This document shows positions 6,477 to 13,669 of a stretch of 17,389 nt of DNA, in pieces; position 1 is the stretch's first letter; every line of letters starts with the position of its first letter. The translations under genes were made by a program, and so were the position numbers. Where the stretch lies: positions 31,961 through 49,349 of the forward strand of contig NYUL01000008.1 of NCBI GenBank assembly GCA_002684055.1, in the 5' to 3' direction. The notes under the pieces were generated by a model that saw nothing but the letters and a program-made list of their open reading frames with translations, was not told the origin of the DNA and made no database searches. The DNA is from Gammaproteobacteria bacterium (lineage in GTDB: Bacteria; Pseudomonadota; Gammaproteobacteria; Magnimaribacterales; TMED112).

Positions 6477-6497
6477 AAAAAAGCCCCTTAGTGGGGC
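6477..6497 (-). terminator. Rho-independent terminator after the PKHD hydroxylase gene
   Basis: The minus strand reads GCCCC-ACTAA-GGGGC followed by six T, beginning 9 nt after the stop at 6507. Confidence 0.88.
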
Positions 6498-6506
6498 AGT
6501 GGACAC

Positions 6507-7175
6507 TTACCATTCTGTTTCTGTCATTCGATGAAAATTTGTAAGAATTGTTTCAGCCATAAATTCAGGATTTTGTATGGCTTCTTCTATTGAGGGTGGT
6601 CTTCCAGTTCTCATTAATTGTTTTCTTAAACTATGTAAATGGCTATAAATATCTGTCATATAATCTGGAGGAAATTTACTATGGGTCCAGAATACACTAA
6701 CATCACGCCTACCCCTAGTTACTTCACTTACTTCGTGAATAAATCCAGTATTATATGTAACGGCATAACCAGCATCTAGTTTATGTTCACTAATTTCATG
6801 ATCATAAATCCTTAAGTATCCACCATCATATTCATTGGGGTTATTTAAAAACACAGTAGTACTGTAATGACCTACTTCAGGAGCATCTTGGTGTGGTCTA
6901 TAGAATCCTCCGACATTAGTTCTAGAATATATGGGCACATTTGTAGATTTAGCTGCGACTTTTCCCAAAAAAGGATAATCATGGTCTAAAGCTTCAAAAA
7001 TTATTTTAGATATTTCTACAATATTTTCATTACTACGACAGAACTCTGAATTATTTTTTAATGACAAATCAGTATGATCAGTTGAGTTGGTTCCATTTAC
7101 CCACAAACCACCATCCATCATAGATTGTATCTGTGAAAGTTGTTCTTGATCCAACAATTTTCTAATATAAATCAT
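6507..7175 (-). CDS. PKHD-type 2-oxoglutarate/Fe(II) hydroxylase (PiuC/YbiX-like)
   Basis: Encodes 222 residues. The double-stranded beta-helix motifs are clear: YRPHQDAP with metal ligands His95 and Asp97, FLNNPNEYDGGYLRI (~109-123), LDAGYAVTYNTGFIHEV with His147 as distal ligand, and GRR (155-157) supplying the Arg that binds 2-oxoglutarate. This is the PKHD subfamily, iron-dependent oxygenases widespread in T4-like cyanophages; bacterial members are linked to iron uptake, but the phage substrate is unknown. The start overlaps the stop of the LOG gene by 4 nt (ATGA), so translation is probably coupled. It is the last gene of a three-gene unit ending at the terminator 6477-6497. It belongs to a different subfamily from the oxygenase at 10736-11446. 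Confidence 0.88.
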   Translation of the reverse strand: MIYIRKLLDQEQLSQIQSMMDGGLWVNGTNSTDHTDLSLKNNSEFCRSNENIVEISKIIFEALDHDYPFLGKVAAKSTNVPIYSRTNVGGFYRPHQDAPEVGHYSTTVFLNNPNEYDGGYLRIYDHEISEHKLDAGYAVTYNTGFIHEVSEVTRGRRDVSVFWTHSKFPPDYMTDIYSHLHSLRKQLMRTGRPPSIEEAIQNPEFMAETILTNFHRMTETEW

Positions 7176-7711
7176 TTGTTTAAATGCTCCAATAGTGCTG
7201 TGGCTTCACCAAAACGGTCAACATAGTGAACATAATCCATCTCTTTATTAGATAGAAAACCATTCTCAACCATCTCTTCTTCTAACCAATCTTTGAGAGT
7301 TCTCCACATTCTACCAACACAAATTATTGGCTTCTGTTCAATATGGTTTACTTGGATTAGTTGATAGATCATAGCCATTTCTAGGAGAGTACCAATTCCA
7401 CCAGGGGTAACAATAAAGGCATCACAATTTGAGAAAGTATCCAGTCTAGTGAAGAAATCATCGTGTTTTGTAAAGTCATAAACATACTGGTTGACTGCCT
7501 CTTCAAATGGTAAATAGATTGCTTCTGCTTCTGACCTAGTAAGGTCAACAGACGCTGCACCCTTGTTTGCTGCTTCCATAGTACCTGGTCCACCACCCGT
7601 GACTACAATCCAACCAGTTTGAGCACAGCGCTTTCCTAGACGCTCTACAGCATCATAGAGCTTGCTGTCTGGATCAGTTCTAGATGAACCAAAAATTGCT
7701 ACTTTTTTCAT
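7172..7711 (-). CDS. LOG-family nucleotide phosphoribohydrolase-like protein
   Basis: Encodes 179 residues of the Rossmann-fold family once called lysine decarboxylase-like. Visible motifs are VAIFGSSR at the N-terminus, TGGGPGTMEAANKGA (38-52), Arg89 in FFTRLDTF, and PGGIGTLLEM (103-112) with Glu111; the Arg plus PGGxGTxxE set is the active-site signature of LOG and PpnN-type enzymes, which release the base from nucleoside 5'-monophosphates. Length fits the family. In a phage this could act in purine turnover or signalling, an inference. It overlaps both neighbours by 4 nt (ATGA at 7708-7711 and at 7172-7175), so the methyltransferase, this enzyme and the PKHD hydroxylase form one coupled operon. 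Confidence 0.85.
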   Translation of the reverse strand: MKKVAIFGSSRTDPDSKLYDAVERLGKRCAQTGWIVVTGGGPGTMEAANKGAASVDLTRSEAEAIYLPFEEAVNQYVYDFTKHDDFFTRLDTFSNCDAFIVTPGGIGTLLEMAMIYQLIQVNHIEQKPIICVGRMWRTLKDWLEEEMVENGFLSNKEMDYVHYVDRFGEATALLEHLNK

Positions 7712-8466
7712 TGTTCGTTTATTGCGATAAAGTTTGTTGTCATGTAATGCTCATCATACTCAGTATATCTATCTAACTTAAATGGACCAAATGGTGTAAT
7801 TCGGTACATAGAGAAACCTAGTTCTTTAAAGTAGTACCAGAAATCACGATAATGAGTCTTAGTATCAATGTTACAACCACCGAATTCAAACTGAATAATT
7901 TTTGTTTTAGATAGGAGAGCACCAAAACCATCCAAAACATCTAACTCATGACCCTCCACATCAATTTTAACATAATCAATATGCCTATCATCCCAATAAT
8001 TATCAAACCTAATGACTTCCACAGTTTCTTCTAGGTTCATTTTTATATTGACATGATCAATATTTCTTTTGGTGAGAGAAGCTAGTCCAGAACCAGGTTC
8101 GTTTGAGTAAAGTGTAAGTGTATCTTCTTTATTAGATAATGCTTTTCCATTTACAATGACATTAGAAAGTGAATCAAATTTAGCTTTTAGTATTTGTACG
8201 TTAGAAGAAGATGGCTCAAATATGTGACACTCTGTTTCAGGAAATCTTCTAAGAACTTCTTCGGTATAAAGACCTTTATTTCCCCCAATATCAACAAATA
8301 CATTTGGTATACTTTCTGCTAGAGATACACAAGAATCCACTTCAGCAAAGATAGTTGCTGTTCCCCAGCCCTTTCCTTGCATACTAGCTGCATATGTTTC
8401 CAACTCAAAAAAATCTTTTTGATTGATACAGAAACTATGAATAGCGTTACGTAATTCTTGATTCAT
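7708..8466 (-). CDS. FkbM-family SAM-dependent methyltransferase
   Basis: Encodes 252 residues. The SAM-binding motif I is VFVDIGGNKGLYTEEVL (56-72), followed by an acidic ribose-binding HIFEPSSSN (81-89) and the family-defining IDYVKIDVEGHELDVLDG (163-180), then IIQFEFGG. FkbM (Methyltransf_21) enzymes methylate hydroxyl groups, often of sugars or polyketides, and are common in cyanophages, where targets such as surface glycans are suspected but unproven. It is the first gene of a three-gene coupled operon, with its own TGTGTTATAAT promoter motif directly after the upstream stop codon. Shine-Dalgarno support for the ATG at 8466 is weak. Confidence 0.88.
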   Translation of the reverse strand: MNQELRNAIHSFCINQKDFFELETYAASMQGKGWGTATIFAEVDSCVSLAESIPNVFVDIGGNKGLYTEEVLRRFPETECHIFEPSSSNVQILKAKFDSLSNVIVNGKALSNKEDTLTLYSNEPGSGLASLTKRNIDHVNIKMNLEETVEVIRFDNYWDDRHIDYVKIDVEGHELDVLDGFGALLSKTKIIQFEFGGCNIDTKTHYRDFWYYFKELGFSMYRITPFGPFKLDRYTEYDEHYMTTNFIAINEQ

Positions 8467-8487
8467 ATCTTTAATATGGGTATTCTA

Positions 8488-8498
8488 ATTATAACACA
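8488..8498 (-). promoter_or_regulatory. Extended -10 promoter TGTGTTATAAT of the FkbM-LOG-PKHD operon
   Basis: The motif begins at the base right after the TAA of the CobT-like gene and lies 21 nt before the methyltransferase ATG. It is a one-base variant of the motif found at four other genes. Confidence 0.6.
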
Positions 8499-10667
8499 TT
8501 ATGCAATGAGTGAGATGAAATCACTCAACACCTTCTTGTTATTCTTCTTGCTTTTTAGTGACTTACTAAACGCTGATTTAATTTTAGCTTTAGTGGCTCC
8601 TTCATCCACATCAAATTCAGCAGACTCTTGGACTGTATCAGAATCCACGATGTAGTACTTGTTATATCCAGCATTAGTTAGAGCAATTGTTTTTTCTTTC
8701 TTCCACTTCGCAATTTGTGCATCATCATATCCAACTGCTTGGCGAACGAACCATCCACCACGTTTTTCTAGGATACGGAATCCAGTGAAGGTAGTTTGGG
8801 GGAACTCAAAACGTAAGTCCTCCAGAATTGTTGAGGTGACACCACACAACTTCTCCTTATCAATTTTACGAACAGTCCCTGTGACTCGGTTGCGAAGGTA
8901 TCCATTTTGGTGACCCAATCGCCCTACACTTATTTTAGTTTGACCATCATATGACTCGATTTCAGTGGTATACCTAGTCCAACTAGCTTCACCATCAGTG
9001 AGAACCATTACGTGTGCCTTCTCAACATTATTACGTTGCTGGAAATCTGGAAGAATCTTACGTAAAGTGATTAGTGCTTCATTTAGAGGAGTACCAGAAA
9101 GACCCACTCTACTAGGAACAATATTTCCACCCCTAGTCGTATAAGAAGATGCGATCATAAAAATAGTTTCCATTTGGCGCAGCAACTCCTTACGGTTGAC
9201 TGTACTAGTAAGAATATTCATCATACTAAACTCATCACCAACAACTAACTCATTAGGAATATCACTGTTCGTATAATAGTTTGCATTATCGCGATTCCAC
9301 TCGTTAGTAAATGCATAGACTTCAAATGGAATATTTACTTTATCGCAGAACATAACGATAGAGAGTAGTTGCTTGATAGTATCTTCCAAGATATGACACA
9401 TAGAACCAGACCAATCTAGAACAAATACCAGACCGTGGTTCTTACCTTCAGGTAGAGTTGTGACCTTCTTAAAGATATCTTCGTTGTACTTATATGTGTG
9501 AAGTTTAGTACAATCTAATACACCAGTCCTAGATGTTGAAGAGCGAGAGTAAGCAGAGGCTGACTTCCTACATTCAAACTCCTTAACCATATAGTTGACT
9601 TCACTTTGGATGTTGCGCTTAAATTCATTGAAATTTTTATCATATCCACCAAATAATGTCTTAATAAAGTAATCAGCATTTTCAGGATTCGTATTATAAA
9701 AAAATTCACGCTGCCTCTCAAATGAAGAGTTAATATATTCGTGTATTTCTTTGTTAGAAGCAATATACTTAGCTGCAGAGAATGATGGATAAGTTAGATA
9801 TAGGGGCTGATTATACGTATTAGTTGTAGCCATATCTTCAAGGTTCTCATTGAAGTTCTCCATTGTACTTACATTATCAGTAAGATTACCTGCGGTATCT
9901 CCACCACCAATTTCATCGTCACGTGACTCCATACTTTCACCCTGCTCATCACTCTCACCATCCTCCTCCTGGGGGGAACCACCCTCACTTGATTCACCTT
10001 CACTATCGGATGGTCCCTCTTCTGGCTCTTCACCCTCACCACCATCCTTCCCCTGTGGCTCTTCAGTGCCTTCAGGAGAAGAACTAGCATCTTCATCACC
10101 AGTTTGCTTCTGCTCCTCTTTCTGCTGCTCGTGGAGGGCATAGAGGGCTTCTGCTGCTGCAAGAGCATCATCAAAGGTGACTGCTGCAGCACATTGGTCC
10201 ACAACAACCATTTCAGAAGATGTGAAAGGAACTTTAATGAAGTTGCCGATCTTAAAGTGTAGGTTTACGCGGTCAGCAATGTTCATAGCTGCTACATCTT
10301 CATCAGCAATACCAAAGAAGTCTTGGTCATGGAGTTCGTGGTATCCACGGAAGAATGTCTTGGGTAGACCCACATACTTCTTCTTCATCAATACTTCAAT
10401 GCGCACATCTTCCGTGACGTTGACGAAGCCCTGTGGAACTTTAGTCTTCTTTCTCCAATCCTCATTGGGTGTAAAGAGAGCGTGAGCCACTTCGTGTGCA
10501 ATAAGGAGGTTGAATACATTATTAGATGCTTTCTCCCATCGTGGGAGAGTGAGTACACGACTCTGGACGTTGAAGCTAGCTGTGCTTACATTCTTGTGCT
10601 CAACCAAGAGGTCTTCTGTTGCGAGCAGACGGGCAAGAGTGCCTTTGACTTCTAGGTTGACTGACAT
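8499..10667 (-). CDS. CobT-like HExxH and von Willebrand A domain protein
   Basis: Encodes 722 residues in three parts. The N-terminal ~180 residues contain IAHEVAHALFT with a zincin HEVAH (58-62) and a later TEDVRIE (85-91) that could supply a third metal ligand. Residues ~181-258 are a very acidic Glu/Ser/Gly linker. From ~405 a von Willebrand A domain starts with VFVLDWSGSM (MIDAS Asp418, Ser420, Ser422) and contains VMVLTDGEASW. The same order, N-terminal domain, acidic linker and VWA with MIDAS, is seen in CobT, the partner of CobS in cobaltochelatase, but CobT is not normally given an HExxH motif. With the CobS-like ATPase at 4990-6120 it probably forms an AAA+/VWA remodelling or metal-insertion pair. 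It is alternatively an activated metallopeptidase. It has a cassette promoter of its own. Confidence 0.82.
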   Translation of the reverse strand: MSVNLEVKGTLARLLATEDLLVEHKNVSTASFNVQSRVLTLPRWEKASNNVFNLLIAHEVAHALFTPNEDWRKKTKVPQGFVNVTEDVRIEVLMKKKYVGLPKTFFRGYHELHDQDFFGIADEDVAAMNIADRVNLHFKIGNFIKVPFTSSEMVVVDQCAAAVTFDDALAAAEALYALHEQQKEEQKQTGDEDASSSPEGTEEPQGKDGGEGEEPEEGPSDSEGESSEGGSPQEEDGESDEQGESMESRDDEIGGGDTAGNLTDNVSTMENFNENLEDMATTNTYNQPLYLTYPSFSAAKYIASNKEIHEYINSSFERQREFFYNTNPENADYFIKTLFGGYDKNFNEFKRNIQSEVNYMVKEFECRKSASAYSRSSTSRTGVLDCTKLHTYKYNEDIFKKVTTLPEGKNHGLVFVLDWSGSMCHILEDTIKQLLSIVMFCDKVNIPFEVYAFTNEWNRDNANYYTNSDIPNELVVGDEFSMMNILTSTVNRKELLRQMETIFMIASSYTTRGGNIVPSRVGLSGTPLNEALITLRKILPDFQQRNNVEKAHVMVLTDGEASWTRYTTEIESYDGQTKISVGRLGHQNGYLRNRVTGTVRKIDKEKLCGVTSTILEDLRFEFPQTTFTGFRILEKRGGWFVRQAVGYDDAQIAKWKKEKTIALTNAGYNKYYIVDSDTVQESAEFDVDEGATKAKIKSAFSKSLKSKKNNKKVLSDFISLIA

Positions 10668-10690
10668 AGCGTATCCGTTTCAATGAAATT

Positions 10691-10696
10691 ATTATA
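10691..10696 (-). promoter_or_regulatory. -10 box (TATAAT) of the CobT-like gene
   Basis: TATAATAAT after ATGCCC, the third occurrence of the terminator-plus-TATAATAAT arrangement; 23 nt separate the box from the ATG at 10667. The leader after the box differs from the other two copies. Confidence 0.55.
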
Positions 10697-10703
10697 GGGC
10701 ATT

Positions 10704-10723
10704 AAAAAGCCCCTTGGTGGGGC
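10704..10723 (-). terminator. Rho-independent terminator after the prolyl-hydroxylase-like gene
   Basis: The minus strand reads GCCCC-ACCAA-GGGGC then TTTTT, 12 nt after the stop at 10736. Confidence 0.85.
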
Positions 10724-10735
10724 AGTAGACAGTTA

Positions 10736-11446
10736 CTAAATTGTCTTTTCCATCATAGAAATATGTTCAGCAATTTCTGTAAAATCATTACCTCCAGCAT
10801 TACATACCCTATAAGTGCCATATCGACAGCACCAACCAGTGAGTAAGTACTTAACACCACTAGTCAATTCTTCACCTCTATGTGTCCAAAATTGACTGGA
10901 AGGAAATAATAGTAACTTACCAGGTTCAGAAATAATATTTTTACTTACTCCACAATTATAAAATTGAGTTTTTCCATTATCCAATTGATCTGACCTATCA
11001 TTTAGATATAAAATATAAGTGAATATTCTGTTATTGACAAATGCCACTTCATAATCAGTTTCTTTGTGGATGAAACTGCGTAGAGGAACAACTTCACTAG
11101 ACGCATCATCATGCCAGTGGTAGTGTCCACCAGGAGTAGTTCTTTGAATCTGATACCCACGATCATGAAACATCATAGGTTCAGAATAATGAGCATCTTT
11201 AATAAGTAAATCCATATAGTTCGTAAAATATGGATTAAATGCTTTGTATAATACATCATCAATGTCATCCCATTTTGGATCACCAGTGATAAGTAAATCA
11301 TCGGAAATTTTTGAATTTGTTAAACCAGCACCACTCTTTCCAGGTTTAACTTTTTCATCAGCTTCAAACCTATCAATTATCTCATCGCATAACTCCTTAC
11401 TAACAACATTTGGGTATTCGATAATGTAATCTTCAAATGATCTCAT
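10736..11446 (-). CDS. Prolyl 4-hydroxylase-like 2OG-Fe(II) oxygenase
   Basis: Encodes 236 residues. The core reads GGHYHWHDD, with His112 and Asp114 as the likely HxD metal ligands, TYILYLND (143-150), GKTQFY, a PGKLLLFPSSQFWTHRGE strand pair with distal His189, and SGVKYLLTGWCCR with Lys199 as the probable 2-oxoglutarate ligand. This is the P4Hc/2OG-FeII_Oxy type that hydroxylates Pro or other residues; many T4-like cyanophages carry several such genes of unknown target. It follows the His-rich peptide gene by 14 nt and is the last gene before the terminator, so it is likely co-transcribed with gp46. No convincing Shine-Dalgarno sequence was seen. Confidence 0.85.
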   Translation of the reverse strand: MRSFEDYIIEYPNVVSKELCDEIIDRFEADEKVKPGKSGAGLTNSKISDDLLITGDPKWDDIDDVLYKAFNPYFTNYMDLLIKDAHYSEPMMFHDRGYQIQRTTPGGHYHWHDDASSEVVPLRSFIHKETDYEVAFVNNRIFTYILYLNDRSDQLDNGKTQFYNCGVSKNIISEPGKLLLFPSSQFWTHRGEELTSGVKYLLTGWCCRYGTYRVCNAGGNDFTEIAEHISMMEKTI

Positions 11447-11460
11447 AACAATTTAATATT

Positions 11461-11595
11461 TTAATGTAAGTGAACAACACCATTTCCATGAACGTGAGGA
11501 ACAGAACCATCATATAGGTGTGGCTGTCCGTGGTCAAATCCCCCAGTAGCTAAAGAAAGGATACCAGCAAAGATTGCAATTTTAATATACTTCAT
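11461..11595 (-). CDS. Small His-rich peptide with signal-like N-terminus (44 aa)
   Basis: Lies between the gp46 stop and the oxygenase start, filling an otherwise empty 164-bp gap. From the ATG at 11595 it gives 44 residues ending in TAA at 11461. The N-terminus (MKYIKIAIFAGILSLATGG) has two Lys and a hydrophobic run, resembling a signal peptide or a single membrane anchor. The last 23 residues hold six His (22, 26, 34, 36, 42, 44) in HxxxH and HxH spacing, suggesting metal binding outside the cytoplasm. Codons fit a real gene (no rare stops, tight spacing), but the Shine-Dalgarno sequence is weak. I do not know a family. Partnership with the neighbouring Fe(II) oxygenase is only a positional inference. 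Confidence 0.7.
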   Translation of the reverse strand: MKYIKIAIFAGILSLATGGFDHGQPHLYDGSVPHVHGNGVVHLH

Positions 11596-11610
11596 AAGGG
11601 AATAGTCAAT

Positions 11611-13326
11611 CTATTTTTTATTTAGTTTTGAAAATCCCCTCTCTTTTTCAAACTTAAGAACAGAATCAAAGCGTTCGTATAGCTCTGTCTTATGGCTGAT
11701 GATAAAAATATTAGCATCTTTAACAACGTAACGGATGATCTTAAGGAACTCTTCTGTACCAAATCCATCAAGTGAGCTGTCGAATACCTCATCCATAATA
11801 AGGAGATTTGTATTAATGGAATTGCGGACTCTAGCAACTTCTCTCCAAGTGAATAGAAGTGAAAGGTCAATACGCATTTTCTCACCCTCGGAAAATGAAG
11901 CGTATGAGAAACGTTCGTGGATAGGTGATACAACAGTTTCGTTGAACTCCTCATCTAGATTGAAGTTAATGTAGAACTCCATCATCTGAAGGTACTTATT
12001 GACGTGCTTGTTAATAAGTGGGATATACTTCTTAATGATACTGGTCTTAACTCCACCATCCTTAAGTAGCTCATTCACAAACTGATGCTTCTCCATCTCA
12101 ACTTTCAAATTAGATATCTCATCAACGCTACTCTTCAGATTTTTAATAATGGAGTTTAAGTTCTCTTTAGATTCAGCTTGATTATCAATAGACTCCCTAA
12201 TTGTTGATATTTCAGAATGTAAGTTAGTAATAGTCTTATTGATATTAGAAATATCAGAATTACTTGAAGCCAATTTTTTGTTAAGCTCCAAAACTTCAGC
12301 AGATATATCATTAAAATTAGACTCTCTATTTTCTTCTTTTTCAATAGCAGCTTCTAATTCTTGATATCCACCTTTTAATTTTTTAGCATCTACACCAAGC
12401 TCAGTTAGTTTAGTTTGGCGTAGATTCTCATCAATATCCTGGGTACAAGTGGGGCAAGTTTTATTATCATTAAAGAACTTATGGTTTTTGGACAGGGTGG
12501 TAATCTTTTGCTGAATTTTACCTTTAAGCCCACCAAGCTCACGAAGCTTATCTCCAGCTCCCTTTAGCTCTTCTAACTCGGCATTAAGATGATCAATCTT
12601 ACCTAGAACATCAATATTAGCTTCCTGTAGTTGTTGCTGATCAAGTAAATGCCGCTTAACAGACTCATTCTTTTTATTGATATTTGCCTCACCACTTTTT
12701 GTGATATCATCAATGAACTTGGCTTGCATTTGACCTTTCTCTTTAAGAGAAGACTTCTTCAACTCAAGAATCTTTAATTGATCGCGGACAGTACGAACAC
12801 GGTCCTTGACAATAGATGACATTGAGCTAAAGACACGGATGTCTAGAAGATCTTCAATAACCTCACGACGGTGAGCAGCAGATAGCTGCATAAAAGGAAC
12901 AAAAGTAGAACTACCAAGGATAACAATTTGGGTAAAGGACTTATAATTAACTTTAAGAATGTTCTCTTCTAGTGTGACTTGATTATCTCGGTCATCACCC
13001 CTTTTTTCAAGAAGCTTTCCATCAACTTCAATATCAAATACGTTGGGCTTAATACCACGTCTAACTAAATACTGGCGGTTGTTGTTATTAAACTCAATCT
13101 CTACAAGACAATTTTTTTCAGTTACACTATTTACCAACTGGGGTTTGTTAATCTTACGAAATGGCTTGTTAAAAAATACAAAAGTCAAAGCATCCAGGAT
13201 GGTTGACTTACCAGAGCCATTGCTACCGATAATTAGATTTGTATTATTTGCTAGAAAATCAATCTCAGTGAATGAATCCCCAGAGGAGAGAAAGTTCTTA
13301 TAGCGAAGCTTTTGGAAAACTAACAC
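11611..13326 (-). CDS. 46: Recombination exonuclease subunit gp46 (SbcC/Rad50-like ATPase)
   Basis: Encodes 571 residues. Walker A GSNGSGKST (34-42) and Gln133 (Q-loop) lie in the N-lobe; two coiled-coil arms (about 170-280 and 310-415) flank a zinc hook CPTC (291-294); the C-lobe has the ABC signature FSEGEKMRIDLSLL (478-491) and Walker B LLIMDEVFDSSLD (508-520). With gp47 it forms the T4 nuclease that resects DNA ends and degrades host DNA for recombination-dependent replication. The reading frame begins with GTG at 13326, giving the usual N-terminus (MLVFQKLRYKNFLSSG). An ATG at 13339 with a perfect GGAG site lies 13 nt upstream but out of frame. Confidence 0.95.
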   Translation of the reverse strand: MLVFQKLRYKNFLSSGDSFTEIDFLANNTNLIIGSNGSGKSTILDALTFVFFNKPFRKINKPQLVNSVTEKNCLVEIEFNNNNRQYLVRRGIKPNVFDIEVDGKLLEKRGDDRDNQVTLEENILKVNYKSFTQIVILGSSTFVPFMQLSAAHRREVIEDLLDIRVFSSMSSIVKDRVRTVRDQLKILELKKSSLKEKGQMQAKFIDDITKSGEANINKKNESVKRHLLDQQQLQEANIDVLGKIDHLNAELEELKGAGDKLRELGGLKGKIQQKITTLSKNHKFFNDNKTCPTCTQDIDENLRQTKLTELGVDAKKLKGGYQELEAAIEKEENRESNFNDISAEVLELNKKLASSNSDISNINKTITNLHSEISTIRESIDNQAESKENLNSIIKNLKSSVDEISNLKVEMEKHQFVNELLKDGGVKTSIIKKYIPLINKHVNKYLQMMEFYINFNLDEEFNETVVSPIHERFSYASFSEGEKMRIDLSLLFTWREVARVRNSINTNLLIMDEVFDSSLDGFGTEEFLKIIRYVVKDANIFIISHKTELYERFDSVLKFEKERGFSKLNKK

Positions 13327-13349
13327 AGGATACTAACATTATTAGCTCC

Positions 13350-13360
13350 ATTATAGCACA
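13350..13360 (-). promoter_or_regulatory. Extended -10 promoter TGTGCTATAAT upstream of gp46
   Basis: The motif begins three bases after the DUF3110-like stop. A start of transcription near 13343 would remove the GGAG upstream of the out-of-frame ATG and leave a leader of about 17 nt before the GTG. Confidence 0.6.
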
Positions 13361-13363
13361 GAT

Positions 13364-13669
13364 TTATTGATCTGTTGGAGGAGGAATAAAAAGTTCGTCT
13401 ATCTTTACCAATATGTACCTACGATCTTTAACTTTTAATATTTCAAGAACATTGTTAAAGTTGACTTCAGAAACAACCATCTTCAGCGTATCTCCTACTA
13501 GATACTCTTCATCCCGCTCCAACATTTGGACATATCTTTCAGCATCATCCTCATTCTCAAATATTAAAATTTCTGGTTCTACACCTTCATCCCTTAAAGA
13601 ATAAATGTGAGTCTCTCCTTCAGAGTTTTTTATTGTTAGTAAGTAACATTGCTGATCGTCTGGTTTCAT
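13364..13669 (-). CDS. DUF3110-like small protein between gp47 and gp46
   Basis: Encodes 101 residues. The stretch IHS-like strand, then VEPEILIFENEDDAERYVQMLE (around residues 30-51) recalls DUF3110, a small cyanobacterial and cyanophage family with a central F-E-(N/D)-E-D-D-A-x-R-Y-x-x-x-L-E motif and no known function. The remainder is a run of short strands (VGDTLKMVVSEVNF, RRYILVKIDELF) ending in PPPTDQ. Its start overlaps the gp47 stop by 4 nt (ATGA), so it is translated with gp47, and it separates two genes whose products form one complex. A role in modulating the gp46/gp47 nuclease is suggested only by position. Confidence 0.7.
   Translation of the reverse strand: MKPDDQQCYLLTIKNSEGETHIYSLRDEGVEPEILIFENEDDAERYVQMLERDEEYLVGDTLKMVVSEVNFNNVLEILKVKDRRYILVKIDELFIPPPTDQ

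Larger units (their letters stand above)
6441..6497 (-). repeat. Terminator-promoter-leader cassette, copy B
   Basis: This is the partner of 6121-6177 (52 of 57 bases identical), ending exactly at the ATG of the small membrane protein. The similarity covers hairpin, T tract, -10 box and 5' leader, so the whole regulatory unit was duplicated. Confidence 0.85.

Noticed and set aside
9850..10143. Ser/Pro-rich plus-strand frame
   Set aside because: It is the antisense of the Glu/Ser/Gly acidic linker of the CobT-like protein.
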